Shown in pieces: positions 9,198-17,840 of a stretch of DNA of 64,000 bases; positions within the stretch are counted from its first letter, which is position 1, and each line of letters begins with the position of its first letter. The stretch is from contig NZ_JAJHJB010000026.1 in assembly GCF_020819555.1 (NCBI RefSeq), positions 1-64,000 of the forward strand, written 5' to 3'. A program made the translations under genes and the position numbers. The notes beneath the pieces were generated by a model. The model had not been told where the DNA came from. It was given only the letters and a program-made list of their open reading frames with translations, and made no database searches. This DNA comes from Pelosinus baikalensis. GTDB taxonomy: Bacteria > Bacillota > Negativicutes > DSM-13327.

Positions 9198-9683
9198 TTA
9201 CCTATATCGATCCTTATCTTTATCTTTGTTCTTATATTTATCCCATACATTACGAGCCAGCATAATGACTCCGCCAATGATCAATACATTTAGTAACATA
9301 CTAAAGATTCCAGACATACCTCCCATATGTCCGCCAAACAGGCTGCCAAATAAGCTTCCCGCTAGAAAACCTCCGCCGATCATGCTGGCATTTCGCCAGA
9401 ATCCGCCAGTAGATTGGGATGGATTGTTTTGTTGCACATCAGGTGTTGTCTGTTTTGCAGGAGCTTTGTCACCAAAACTGTTGGCAGGCGCGGAGGGTTT
9501 ATAAGTGCCTCCCGTACTTCCTGGTGCTGCTGACTTACTAGGCGAACTGCTGGATGACGGTGCAGAAAATGACTTCGAACCAGAAGATGACCTAGACCCT
9601 GAGCTGCTTACTGCAGCAAAACATACAGTACTAAGAAAAACAAACAATAATGTAAATATTATAATCTTTCTCACTAAAAACAC
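9198..9683 (-). CDS. Ser/Gly-rich exported membrane protein of unknown function
   Basis: Protein of 161 residues that I do not recognise as a named family. Visible features, in order: a signal peptide (VRKIIIFTLLFVFLSTVCFA, about 4-23), a Ser-rich low-complexity stretch (about 25-55), a Pro/Gln/Asn-rich linker, a Gly/Phe-rich hydrophobic hairpin (about 98-120, SMIGGGFLAGSLFGSLFGG), a membrane segment (about 125-143) and a Lys/Asp tail (NKDKDKDRYR). The Gly-rich segment resembles that of small Tim44-like or glycine-zipper envelope proteins. It starts at GTG 9683 immediately after the stop codon of the 89-residue protein, whose last codons contain its Shine-Dalgarno (AAGGAGGAG), so the two are translationally coupled. 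Confidence 0.75.
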   Translation of the reverse strand: MFLVRKIIIFTLLFVFLSTVCFAAVSSSGSRSSSGSKSFSAPSSSSSPSKSAAPGSTGGTYKPSAPANSFGDKAPAKQTTPDVQQNNPSQSTGGFWRNASMIGGGFLAGSLFGSLFGGHMGGMSGIFSMLLNVLIIGGVIMLARNVWDKYKNKDKDKDRYR

Positions 9684-9953
9684 CTACTCCTCCTTATGAA
9701 CTTTTACATCTCCTGGAAAAGCATAAATAGCTGACAAATTAGGCAATTCTCCGCTTAAATAACGATCAATATCATGAATATCAACAAAGAAGGAACAATT
9801 CACTTCTAAATATCCCTGTTCTTTATTTTTTGTCAGCGTTTTTAAGTGTTCCCGCAACTTGTGACACTCCGCTTCCGAAGCAGTAATATCTAGTGTTACT
9901 AATGGCACTCCATATTCCCGCAGTACATCTTGTAAACTTATTCTTTCAGACAT
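9684..9953 (-). CDS. Small conserved-looking cytoplasmic protein of unknown function
   Basis: Acidic/basic protein of 89 residues with no signal peptide or membrane segment. I do not recognise its family. It has an alternating helix/strand pattern (ISLQDVLREYGVPLVTLDI, then CHKLREHLKTL, then YLEVNCSFFVDIHDIDRYL) and two Cys. A good Shine-Dalgarno (AAAGGGGAT) precedes ATG 9953. Its stop codon abuts the start of the exported Ser-rich protein, so it may serve that protein or regulate it. No function is proposed. Confidence 0.7.
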   Translation of the reverse strand: MSERISLQDVLREYGVPLVTLDITASEAECHKLREHLKTLTKNKEQGYLEVNCSFFVDIHDIDRYLSGELPNLSAIYAFPGDVKVHKEE

Positions 9954-9977
9954 AATGATCCCCTTTCTTTAACCTTA

Positions 9978-11198
9978 CTATAATGAACAAACCTCATCAG
10001 CCCAAGCTACTGCTTTTTTATAATCATCAGGGATATGTTTTTCCTCGATACCTAAACTAGCAGCACAAGTCATAAAAGCTTCCCACTGCGCTCTTTCATA
10101 GAATAACACCAGATGATAGATCTTGCCAAAATCATTATATTCTCCTAATAATGCACTTTTAATCTCTTCACTAATAGGCAGCTCAGCCATAATATCTTTG
10201 AGAGGTCTGCCAATGAAGACATCAATTAAGGAAAACATCCCCATCATAAACAATTCTGACTCCCGCCCTTTAAATCCTACTCGTTGAGCAAGTAATTCAG
10301 AAAATCTTGCCCGTACTAACGAGGTAACAAGAATACCATCTGTTTTATTATCACCAACTGTCCGCATAACAATTAAGGATACCCATTTAACAATCTCATT
10401 TTTCCCCATTAACACTAAAGCATGTTTCACAGAGGAAATTTCATTTGTTAAACAAAAAGCTGCAGAGTTAATAAATCGCAACAACTGATAAGACAAGGCT
10501 AAATCATACATAATGAATTTTTCAATTGCGTTAAAGTTAAAATTTTCTTTATCTAGCTCCTGCAGTACTCTAAGAACCCGTAACTGATTAATTTTACTAC
10601 TCGGAACCGCTTTTCCTCTCAGAACCAAAGGTTTACTAAAAAAATATCCCTGAAAGTACGAATAACCCATTTTTACAGCTTGCTCAAAATCAGCTCGCGA
10701 TTCTACTTTTTCAGCTAAAAATTTAATGTTTCGTTCACCAACACTACTCATAATCCTTTTCCTATCATGCCCAGTGGTGGTTAAAAAATCAACTTTTATA
10801 ATATCAGCAATATTCAGCAGAGGCATAAATCTAGGATGAAAGACAAAATCATCTAATGCTAATACATATCCTGCTTGTTTTAATTTTTCACAAGCCTTGA
10901 TCAATTCGGCAGTAGGTTCCACTGTCTCTAATATTTCAATTACGACTAACTCTTTAGGTAATAGCAGGGGTATTTCCTTTTTTATCAGATTCTCTGTAAA
11001 GTTAACAAATGCGCGTTTACCACCAGTAAGAACATCCATACCAATCGCAAAAAAGCTGTTGCATATTACCTCAGATGTCGCTTGATCACCATCAGTGCAA
11101 GTACATGTGTTTTCATAGCTGTCTCGAAATAACAGTTCATAGGCAAAAAGCTTTTGACTTTTTGTGAAAATAGGCTGCCTCGCTACAAAAACATCCAC
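9978..11198 (-). CDS. EAL-HDOD signalling protein with degenerate EAL motif
   Basis: Protein of 406 residues: an N-terminal EAL-like domain (about 1-190) fused to an HDOD domain (about 200-395), the YuxH/CdgJ architecture. The N-terminus VARQPIFTKSQKLFAYELLFR is typical. The EAL triplet position reads VVIEILETVEP, and the second signature LALDDF is kept, but several metal ligands of active c-di-GMP phosphodiesterases seem absent. It probably binds or senses a nucleotide, or acts by protein contact, rather than hydrolysing c-di-GMP. It starts at GTG 11198 with GGAGG nine bases upstream. It is monocistronic, following the fakA terminator. Confidence 0.85.
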   Translation of the reverse strand: MDVFVARQPIFTKSQKLFAYELLFRDSYENTCTCTDGDQATSEVICNSFFAIGMDVLTGGKRAFVNFTENLIKKEIPLLLPKELVVIEILETVEPTAELIKACEKLKQAGYVLALDDFVFHPRFMPLLNIADIIKVDFLTTTGHDRKRIMSSVGERNIKFLAEKVESRADFEQAVKMGYSYFQGYFFSKPLVLRGKAVPSSKINQLRVLRVLQELDKENFNFNAIEKFIMYDLALSYQLLRFINSAAFCLTNEISSVKHALVLMGKNEIVKWVSLIVMRTVGDNKTDGILVTSLVRARFSELLAQRVGFKGRESELFMMGMFSLIDVFIGRPLKDIMAELPISEEIKSALLGEYNDFGKIYHLVLFYERAQWEAFMTCAASLGIEEKHIPDDYKKAVAWADEVCSL

Positions 11199-11231
11199 TT
11201 CGTATAGCCTCCTCTACCGCATATACCTTTT

Positions 11232-11269
11232 AAAACAAACCTTCCTAGAGTATATCTAAGAAGGTTTGC
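11232..11269 (-). terminator. Terminator downstream of fakA
   Basis: On the minus strand CAAACCTTCTTAGA pairs imperfectly with TCTAGGAAGGTTTG and is followed by TTTTAAAA. It lies between the fakA stop and the start of the EAL-HDOD gene. Confidence 0.75.
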
Positions 11270-11282
11270 CAACTTAAACTCC

Positions 11283-12896
11283 TTATTCAATACTAATAAT
11301 GAAATCATAATGCGGCTGGCCACCTAAATATAATTCAATCTGGACAGCAGGCAAGTGGACTGCCAGATCATCTGCCAATACTTGTGCCGCCCTATTTGTC
11401 AGGCTAGCACCATAATACAAGCTAACTACTTCATCCTCATCATCTAATAAAAATTCCACCATACTGCGTAGTGCAGCACCTACATCATCCGCATCAACAA
11501 TTACTTTGCTATCCTGCACACCAATGTATTTACCAGCTGCTACGGTATGGCCGTTTACGACACTATCACGCACAGCCATTGTAATCGCTGCAGCTTTTAC
11601 TTCTTTACTCCGTGCTGTCATACGAACCATGTTATCTTGTATGGAAAGATTGGCATCAAAAGCCATTAATGCCGCCAAACCTTGGGGCACATTCGTAGTT
11701 GGTACAATTTCCACTCGATTACCTAATAGTTTTTGTGCTTGACCTACTGCCAAAAGAATATTTTTATTGTTAGGCAGAATAATATATTTTTCGCTATTAC
11801 CCCGATGCACTGCGTCAATAAAATCTTCCACAGGCGGATTCATAGTCTGTCCGCCCATAATAACAGTTGCAGCTCCCATTTGCTTCATAATATCAGCCAA
11901 GCCCTGGCCCGCAGCTACACTGATGATAGCCACTTGGTTATGCCCTGGCACTACATCCAAAAATTCATGACGCTGCTGATGCTGATCAGCCATGTTATCA
12001 ATTTTTATATCATGCAACGTCCCCCAGGACATCGCTGACTCCAGTACCACTCCAGGACGAGCTGTATGAATATGCACCTTCATGACATCGCTGCCCGCCG
12101 CTACGACCAAAGAATCTCCCATAGGGAGCAGATGTTTTCTTACATCAGCGGTATTGAGGCTACAGTGTTTCACCAAAAATTCAGTACAGTAGGGATGTGT
12201 AATATCGACTCCTGTATATTCAAGAGAAGCAACGCGCAAATTACTGTCAAAATTAGCTTCAGGACCTGAAGACTCTCCACTCAGACCTTCTAAGCAACCG
12301 GATAAAAATACGATAAGCCCTTTACCGCCCGCATCTACAACTCCGGCAGATTTTAATATTGGCAATAGATCTGGAGTTTTCTTTAATTCTACTTCACCAG
12401 CTTTAATAGCTTCCGATAAAACATCCATAAAATCTAAACCATCCCTCACCGCTCGGTGAGCCCCTTTGGCAATTCCTTTAGCCACCGTGAGAATGGTCCC
12501 CTCTACAGGTTTTGATACGGCACGATACGCATACAATACACCATATTGAAAAGCTTTACCGACTTCAGATGATGTGGCTTGGTCCTTACCAGCTAATCCT
12601 CTAGCAATACCACGAAAAATCTGGGATAAAATTACCCCGGAATTTCCTCGTGCCCCCATAATCGCACTATCTGCCGCCCGCTTACTCAAAGGACCGATGC
12701 CAACCTCCGGAGCCTCTTTTACAGTCTGGGCTACTGCTCTTAATGTTAATAACATATTCGTACCAGTGTCACCATCAGGCACTGGAAAAACATTTAAACT
12801 GTTAATATGTTCATGCTCTCGCATAAACGTTTGGTATGCCCCAAGTATCATACGACGAAAATCATTACCTGTAAGCCATTCAGTCTTCCCCTGCAT
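11283..12896 (-). CDS. fakA: Fatty acid kinase FakA-like (DhaL domain protein, YloV)
   Basis: Cytoplasmic ATP-dependent kinase of 537 residues that phosphorylates a fatty acid held by a FakB (DegV) protein, feeding acyl-phosphate to phospholipid synthesis. The N-terminal DhaL/DAK2 domain (about 1-205) shows the Mg-ATP residues in NVFPVPDGDTGTNM and the ARGNSGVILSQIFRG motif. The middle and C-terminal regions (FLVKHCSL, then the DegV-like FISIE-type end) match the YloV family. It is the second gene of an operon, 32 bases after the DegV-family gene, which matches the biochemical partnership. The Shine-Dalgarno TAGGAGG is strong. The usual upstream partner asp23/yloU is not adjacent here. Confidence 0.92.
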   Translation of the reverse strand: MQGKTEWLTGNDFRRMILGAYQTFMREHEHINSLNVFPVPDGDTGTNMLLTLRAVAQTVKEAPEVGIGPLSKRAADSAIMGARGNSGVILSQIFRGIARGLAGKDQATSSEVGKAFQYGVLYAYRAVSKPVEGTILTVAKGIAKGAHRAVRDGLDFMDVLSEAIKAGEVELKKTPDLLPILKSAGVVDAGGKGLIVFLSGCLEGLSGESSGPEANFDSNLRVASLEYTGVDITHPYCTEFLVKHCSLNTADVRKHLLPMGDSLVVAAGSDVMKVHIHTARPGVVLESAMSWGTLHDIKIDNMADQHQQRHEFLDVVPGHNQVAIISVAAGQGLADIMKQMGAATVIMGGQTMNPPVEDFIDAVHRGNSEKYIILPNNKNILLAVGQAQKLLGNRVEIVPTTNVPQGLAALMAFDANLSIQDNMVRMTARSKEVKAAAITMAVRDSVVNGHTVAAGKYIGVQDSKVIVDADDVGAALRSMVEFLLDDEDEVVSLYYGASLTNRAAQVLADDLAVHLPAVQIELYLGGQPHYDFIISIE

Positions 12897-12928
12897 TATA
12901 AAATCCTCCTACATAGAAATATTGCGAT

Positions 12929-13768
12929 TTAGATTTTTTCCTGGAAAACTAAGCCTAACAAGCCTGGTCCTAAATGGGCACCTAATACGGAGCCAATTTT
13001 TGCAGGTAATATAAGAGTTTTTGGATACATCTCTTGTATTCGTAACCTCAAAGCTTCCCCTTCTTCCGGGACATCAATGTGGCCTATACCAATATATTCT
13101 AAATTCTGATACTTTTGCAGCTCATCTAACATGCGATTCACGACTCGCTGTTTGGTACGAACCTTATCCATAACAGCAACTTTGCCATCAACTAAATACA
13201 GTAAGGGTCTTATTTGCAGTATACTGCCACACAAGGCAGAGGCACCGCCAATCCGTCCCCCTTTATATAAATACTCTAAGGTATCTGGAATTAAGAACGT
13301 GTGCGTCGCTTTTGCCATGGTTTCTAATCTGTCAACAATATCTTTAGCGAAACAATTGACCAAAGCCATCTCTAGTGCGGTCTTAGCCATCTGCACCATA
13401 CCAACCGACGCAGTACCTGAATCAATTACGTGAATTTTTTTCCCGCCGATCATGTTAGCAACCGACCTGGCACCTTCTGCAGTACCGCTTAATCCCCCTG
13501 ATACACTGATAATAATTATTTCTTTACCTGCTTTAATAAGAGGCTGACAAACTTCTATAAAATCACCTGGCGCCGGCTGCGATGTTTTAGGATGTTGTTT
13601 CGTCTCTTGGGAAATGTGAAACAACTCTTTTGTAGAAATCTCATTTTCCCGCCACTCCTGGTCACCAACCCGTACCTTGAGGGCTACGACATGTAAATTA
13701 GGATGCCCAGCAAGCATTTCATCAGGCACTTGCCCAATGCTATCAACTACAATGTGTATTTGAGACAC
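12929..13768 (-). CDS. fakB: DegV family fatty-acid-binding protein (FakB-like)
   Basis: DegV proteins bind one long-chain fatty acid and present its carboxylate to FakA. Here 279 residues carry the family landmarks: IVVDSIGQVP at the N-terminus, KTSQPAPGDF (the TSQP fatty-acid-head loop, about 58-67), the ISVSGGLSGTAEGA phosphate/carboxylate loop (about 84-97), and GGRIGGASALCGSILQIRPLL (about 172). It is the first gene of the operon with fakA. Which fatty acid is bound cannot be told from sequence. Confidence 0.93.
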   Translation of the reverse strand: MSQIHIVVDSIGQVPDEMLAGHPNLHVVALKVRVGDQEWRENEISTKELFHISQETKQHPKTSQPAPGDFIEVCQPLIKAGKEIIIISVSGGLSGTAEGARSVANMIGGKKIHVIDSGTASVGMVQMAKTALEMALVNCFAKDIVDRLETMAKATHTFLIPDTLEYLYKGGRIGGASALCGSILQIRPLLYLVDGKVAVMDKVRTKQRVVNRMLDELQKYQNLEYIGIGHIDVPEEGEALRLRIQEMYPKTLILPAKIGSVLGAHLGPGLLGLVFQEKI

Positions 13769-14121
13769 AGATAAACTCCTCTCAATCTAAGCAGGCTATT
13801 GCCCCACAATATAAAATTTATACTTATGTTACATTTTATCAAAAAATGCGTTATAAATACATACTTTTTTTCCTGCTATGTCCCAAGTACAGCATCGGCC
13901 CCAGCCGTGTTTATACTTACGCTCGTTACTTTGCCAGAGCAATTATTTCTTGCAAAAAGGAAATTAGCAGAAAAACGCGAAAGTAATACTATTTATAGAG
14001 ATATTGTATCTGTTTCGTCCCTAATTCGGGAAAGATGAAACTCTTGATCCTTCCTATTTTTATACAAACCAGGAATTCATATTCTGGTACAAATAAAACC
14101 ATACATAAAAGGAGCACATTA
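13769..14121. other. Divergent intergenic region between fakB and the FtsA-like gene
   Basis: About 350 bases that must hold the promoters of both genes. I see no convincing terminator, riboswitch or repeat. An open frame on the plus strand (13799-14038) ends in a charged stretch (LAKRKLAEKRESNTIYRD) but has no Shine-Dalgarno and no recognisable family; it may be chance or a gene remnant. Confidence 0.4.
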
Positions 14122-16254
14122 ATGGAAAAAAATCTACTCTTTGCATTAGATATTGGAACACGCAGTGTAGTCGGCCTAGTGGGGGAAAAAGTAGATAATA
14201 GCATTCAGATCATTGCCTCTCATCGCCTGGAGCACCGTACTCGCGCGATGATGGATGGGCAAATTCATGATGTTCCAGAAGTAGCAGCGATTATTGCCGA
14301 AGTAAAAAATGCATTAGAGACCTCTTGCGGTCTCTTGAAGAAAGTCTCAGTAGCCGCAGCTGGTCGAGCTTTATGCACCATTCAATCTAGGGCTGAAATT
14401 GAAATGTCAGATAGGGGTGTCCTCACATCCAGTGATGAGCACGCTCTAGAACTGGCAGCTATCCAATCGGCTCAGCATAAATTAGCTACATCCAATACGA
14501 TATCCGACCCTACCTCTTACTATTGTGTAGGATATAGTGTCGTTAGCTTCATCCTGGATAAGACGCCGTTAAAGACCTTAGTGGGGCAACGAGGTAAAAA
14601 AGCTACGGTTGAACTAATTGCAACCTTTCTGCCTAGACAAGTTATCGATTCTTTGCAGTCAGCTATCACCTCTGTCAATTTAGAAATAGCCACTCTCACC
14701 TTAGAACCTATTGCAGCAATTAATGTATTAATTCCTCAAACCATGCGCCATTTGAATTTAGTCCTGGTTGACATCGGAGCAGGTACATCGGATGTGGCCA
14801 TCACGAAAGATGGTTCGATTATTGCTTATGGTATGGTTCCCTGCGCCGGTGATAAAATTACGGAAGCTATTTCCCAGCAATATCTTTTGGACTTCAATGT
14901 GGCAGAGAAGGTCAAACGCCAGCTTACGGGTAATGAATCCTCTACCATTACTCTCACCGATGTATTAGGTCTTCCCCAGGAAATAGCCGTAAGTGAAATT
15001 ATTAAAAACATTCAACCCCATGTAGCTGAATTGGCACAATTAATTGCAACCCAGATCGTATCCCTTAATGTTACGGCCCCTCAGGCGGTTCTCTTAGTCG
15101 GTGGTGGTTCCCTCACCCCGATGATTTCCGAAGCATTAGCCCAATGCCTTGACATGCCAGCGCCGCGAGTAGCGGTTCGCCGCCCTGATATAATCGAAGG
15201 CATTAGCCAAATTCCGACTGACCTTTGTACCCCTGATGCAGTCACACCTCTTGGGATTTTAAAACTTTCTGCCAGCCGTACACTTAATTTTATGAATGTT
15301 ACCTTAAACGAACAACCCTTACATCTCTTTAATCTGGGTCACTTAACCGTTGCAGATGCTCTGTTAGCTGCGGGTATTGACACGAGGAGTCTCCATGGCA
15401 AACCAGGGCTTGGCATCACCATTGATATTAACTCCCAAACCAACTTCTTTCCCGGCACCCATGGCACTCCTAGTCTCATTGAACTAAATGGTCATAAAGC
15501 TACCCTTTCTGAACTGCTGCAGGAAGATGATGTGATCAAAGTAACCAAAGGCACAAGTGGCACCATGCCCTCTCTTTGTCTTTCCGATATTTTTGATATT
15601 CTTCCTTCCTATACTATCTCTATCAATGAAAAGCCTTACGAAATATCTCCGATTATTACTATTAATGATGAATTAGCCCAACCAGATGCAGTACTAGCCG
15701 ATAGAGACCAAGTACTTTACCGTGTGCCGAGTACCCTAGAAGAAGTTCTGGACGCAACTGGAAACGCTATGGATGTCCCGCCATACCACTATATTATCAA
15801 TGGCAGTGAACGAGAATATAGTATTTGGCGCAAATACACTATTAACGGAAACACCGCCACAGCTGCCAGTCCCGTAAGTGCCAACGACCAGATCATGATT
15901 TCGCTTCTTTGCGAACCAACTCTGGGTGAACTATTAGGCCTCAATAACGATGAGGAGCATTCCATCACCGTATTATTCAATAAAGTTAAGTGTAGTATCC
16001 CCCTTCGTCGCTATACGATCATCATGAATGATAAAGTCTCTCAAATCACAGATATTGCCCACAATGAAAGTGTCATTCATTTTTCTTCTACCGAGCAAGA
16101 ACATCCTATGATTAGCGATGTACTACTGGCTGCCAATTTCAATCCGAAAACCATTCCTCCTGGCAGTATTGTAAAGATTCTTTTAAATAATCAACCGACA
16201 GAATATACATCACTTGTTAAAAACGGTGACGAGATTACTCTTGTGGTAACTTGA
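14122..16254 (+). CDS. Long FtsA-like actin-fold ATPase with C-terminal repeat modules
   Basis: Protein of 710 residues. The N-terminal ~385 residues are an FtsA/PilM-type actin-like domain: phosphate-1 loop ALDIGTRSVVGLVG, phosphate-2 loop LVDIGAGTSDVAI, adenosine motif VLLVGGGSLTPMISEAL. The C-terminal ~320 residues hold five modules of about 60 residues, each ending in a strand with an acidic turn: EDDVIKV (468), DRDQVLY (527), NDQIMIS (588), NESVIHF (648), NGDEITL (701). The pattern recalls beta-grasp (ThiS-like) folds. I start at ATG 14122 because AAAGGAG stands upstream; the in-frame ATG at 14035 has none. It is separate from the ftsZ cluster, so it is probably a paralogue of division FtsA. 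The role is inferred only. Confidence 0.85.
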   Translation: MEKNLLFALDIGTRSVVGLVGEKVDNSIQIIASHRLEHRTRAMMDGQIHDVPEVAAIIAEVKNALETSCGLLKKVSVAAAGRALCTIQSRAEIEMSDRGVLTSSDEHALELAAIQSAQHKLATSNTISDPTSYYCVGYSVVSFILDKTPLKTLVGQRGKKATVELIATFLPRQVIDSLQSAITSVNLEIATLTLEPIAAINVLIPQTMRHLNLVLVDIGAGTSDVAITKDGSIIAYGMVPCAGDKITEAISQQYLLDFNVAEKVKRQLTGNESSTITLTDVLGLPQEIAVSEIIKNIQPHVAELAQLIATQIVSLNVTAPQAVLLVGGGSLTPMISEALAQCLDMPAPRVAVRRPDIIEGISQIPTDLCTPDAVTPLGILKLSASRTLNFMNVTLNEQPLHLFNLGHLTVADALLAAGIDTRSLHGKPGLGITIDINSQTNFFPGTHGTPSLIELNGHKATLSELLQEDDVIKVTKGTSGTMPSLCLSDIFDILPSYTISINEKPYEISPIITINDELAQPDAVLADRDQVLYRVPSTLEEVLDATGNAMDVPPYHYIINGSEREYSIWRKYTINGNTATAASPVSANDQIMISLLCEPTLGELLGLNNDEEHSITVLFNKVKCSIPLRRYTIIMNDKVSQITDIAHNESVIHFSSTEQEHPMISDVLLAANFNPKTIPPGSIVKILLNNQPTEYTSLVKNGDEITLVVT

Positions 16255-16298
16255 TTCTTTTAAGACTATACTTATTCTTTTTTGCAAGTGTTACAAAT

Positions 16299-16341
16299 TG
16301 TGACATACATCACATCTATTCTTTCTCAATACCATTATAAT
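16299..16341 (+). promoter_or_regulatory. CRP-type operator and class II-like promoter of hcp
   Basis: A perfect palindrome TGTGA-CATACA-TCACA occupies 16299-16314. A consensus -10 box TATAAT lies at 16336-16341, and the -35 position has no consensus. With a start site about seven bases past the -10, the palindrome centre is at -41.5, the classical position for activation by a Crp/Fnr protein overlapping the -35. The gene beyond hcp encodes a Crp/Fnr protein with an R-E-T-V-x-R recognition helix, which suits TGTGA half-sites. Confidence 0.8.
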
Positions 16342-16379
16342 GAATTATGTAACAAAAAATGGTAAGGGGGATATGATTC

Positions 16380-17678
16380 ATGAGCATGTTTTGTCGTCAA
16401 TGCGAACAAACCGCTGGAGGTACAGGCTGTACTAAGGTAGGGGTTTGTGGTAAAAATGAGGATATTGCCAGTCTGCAAGATACACTTGTTTTTGGTTTAA
16501 AAGGAATTTCTGCATATGCCCACCATGCTAGAGAACTCGGTGCTAGAGATGAACAAGTTGACGCTTTTATGCATGATGCTTTATTCTTTACTCTCACAAA
16601 TGTTAACTTTAGCTTAGAACGCCATATTGAAATGGTATTAAAATGCGGTGAAATTAACCTTAGAATCATGGAAGTGTTAGATAATGCCCATGTTACTCGT
16701 TTCGGTTCACCAGCTCCTGCACAGGTATTTACAGGCACTAAAGCTGGCCCTGGCATTGTGATTACAGGTCATGATCTCTTAGATCTTGAAGAATTATTAA
16801 AACAAACAGAAGGTACAGGCGTTAACGTTTATACTCATGGAGAAATGTTACCTGCTCATTCCTATCCTGAACTTAGAAAATACAAACACTTAATTGGAAA
16901 TTTCGGCACTGCATGGCAAAATCAGCGCACAGAATTCGAAAATTTCTCTGGCGCTATTTTAGTAACAACAAACTGCGTAATGCCGCTTACTGACAAATGT
17001 TCCTATGGAGATCGCATTTATATGCGCAATATTACTGGTCTAGAAGGTGGCAAACAAATCCTTGACCGTGATTTCTCCGAAATTATTGCCCATGCTAAAT
17101 CCTTACCAGCTCTGCCTGAAACAGCTGGAGACTATACAATTGCTACGGGTTTCCATCATAGTGTTATCCTTAGCTTGGCTGACAAAGTGGTCGAAGCGGT
17201 TAAAGCCGGTAAGATCAAACGTTTCTTCTTAATTGGCGGTTGCGACGGTGCAAAACCTGGTCGTAACTACTACACTGAATTGGCACAAAAGGTACCTAAA
17301 GATTGCGTAATATTAACCGTAGCTTGTGGTAAATATCGCTTTAACAATTTGGAATTTGGTGATATTGACGGCATTCCTCGCCTCTTGGATTTAGGACAAT
17401 GCAACAATGCATTCTCAGGCATTCAAGTAGCAGTAGCCTTAGCTAAAGCATTCAACTGCGGCGTAAATGACCTGCCACTTTCCTTTGTTCTATCCTGGTA
17501 TGAGCAAAAAGCAGTAGCGATTCTCTTAACTCTGCTTCACTTAGGAGTCAAAAACATTCGCATTGGCCCTACACCACCTGCTTTCATCTCACCAAATGTA
17601 TTTAAAGTATTAAATGAGTCTTTCGGTTTACAGCTGATTACCACTCCTGATGAAGATCTAAAAGCCATTCTTGGCTAA
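16380..17678 (+). CDS. hcp: Hybrid cluster protein (hydroxylamine reductase), short form
   Basis: Hcp carries an iron-sulfur cluster and a hybrid Fe-S-O cluster; it acts as an NO reductase/nitrosylase and reduces hydroxylamine in vitro. The N-terminal cluster ligands are Cys 5, 8, 17 and 23 (C-x2-C-x8-C-x5-C), the [4Fe-4S] spacing of strict anaerobes. Downstream, TTNCVMP, GGCDGAKPGRNYY, ACGKYRF and GQCNNA supply hybrid-cluster ligands. At 432 residues it is about 110 shorter than E. coli or Desulfovibrio Hcp, consistent with the compact class lacking part of the helical domain 1. A CRP-type operator lies upstream and a strong terminator downstream, so it is monocistronic. Confidence 0.95.
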   Translation: MSMFCRQCEQTAGGTGCTKVGVCGKNEDIASLQDTLVFGLKGISAYAHHARELGARDEQVDAFMHDALFFTLTNVNFSLERHIEMVLKCGEINLRIMEVLDNAHVTRFGSPAPAQVFTGTKAGPGIVITGHDLLDLEELLKQTEGTGVNVYTHGEMLPAHSYPELRKYKHLIGNFGTAWQNQRTEFENFSGAILVTTNCVMPLTDKCSYGDRIYMRNITGLEGGKQILDRDFSEIIAHAKSLPALPETAGDYTIATGFHHSVILSLADKVVEAVKAGKIKRFFLIGGCDGAKPGRNYYTELAQKVPKDCVILTVACGKYRFNNLEFGDIDGIPRLLDLGQCNNAFSGIQVAVALAKAFNCGVNDLPLSFVLSWYEQKAVAILLTLLHLGVKNIRIGPTPPAFISPNVFKVLNESFGLQLITTPDEDLKAILG

Positions 17679-17680
17679 AT

Positions 17681-17720
17681 AAAAATCCTGGATGAAATAA
17701 AATTCATCCAGGATTTTTTA
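17681..17720 (+). terminator. Strong terminator of hcp
   Basis: AAAAATCCTGGATGAA pairs with TTCATCCAGGATTTTTT across a short AT loop. It begins three bases after the hcp stop codon. Confidence 0.93.
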
Positions 17721-17730
17721 TAGATATAAT

Positions 17731-17797
17731 CACTATCTTCCTCTATGTTCTTGTGCATCTCTGCGTCCTCTGCGTTTAACATTCTCCTTACAGAAAC
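17731..17797. repeat. Degraded copy G of the palindromic repeat (right half)
   Basis: Only the right-arm type sequence is present: TGTTCTTGTGCATCTCTGCG then TCCTCTGCGTTTAACATTC, followed by the shared flank ending AAACTTTACTT. The left arm is missing. It lies between the convergent hcp and Crp/Fnr genes. Confidence 0.6.
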
Positions 17798-17840
17798 TTT
17801 ACTTGCTAAGCTCTACAAAAACCTTCAACCCTTGTGTACA

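Noticed and set aside
13799..14038. Open frame of 79 codons upstream of the FtsA-like gene
   Set aside because: No ribosome site, an atypical hydrophobic start and no recognised family; kept only as a note on the intergenic region.
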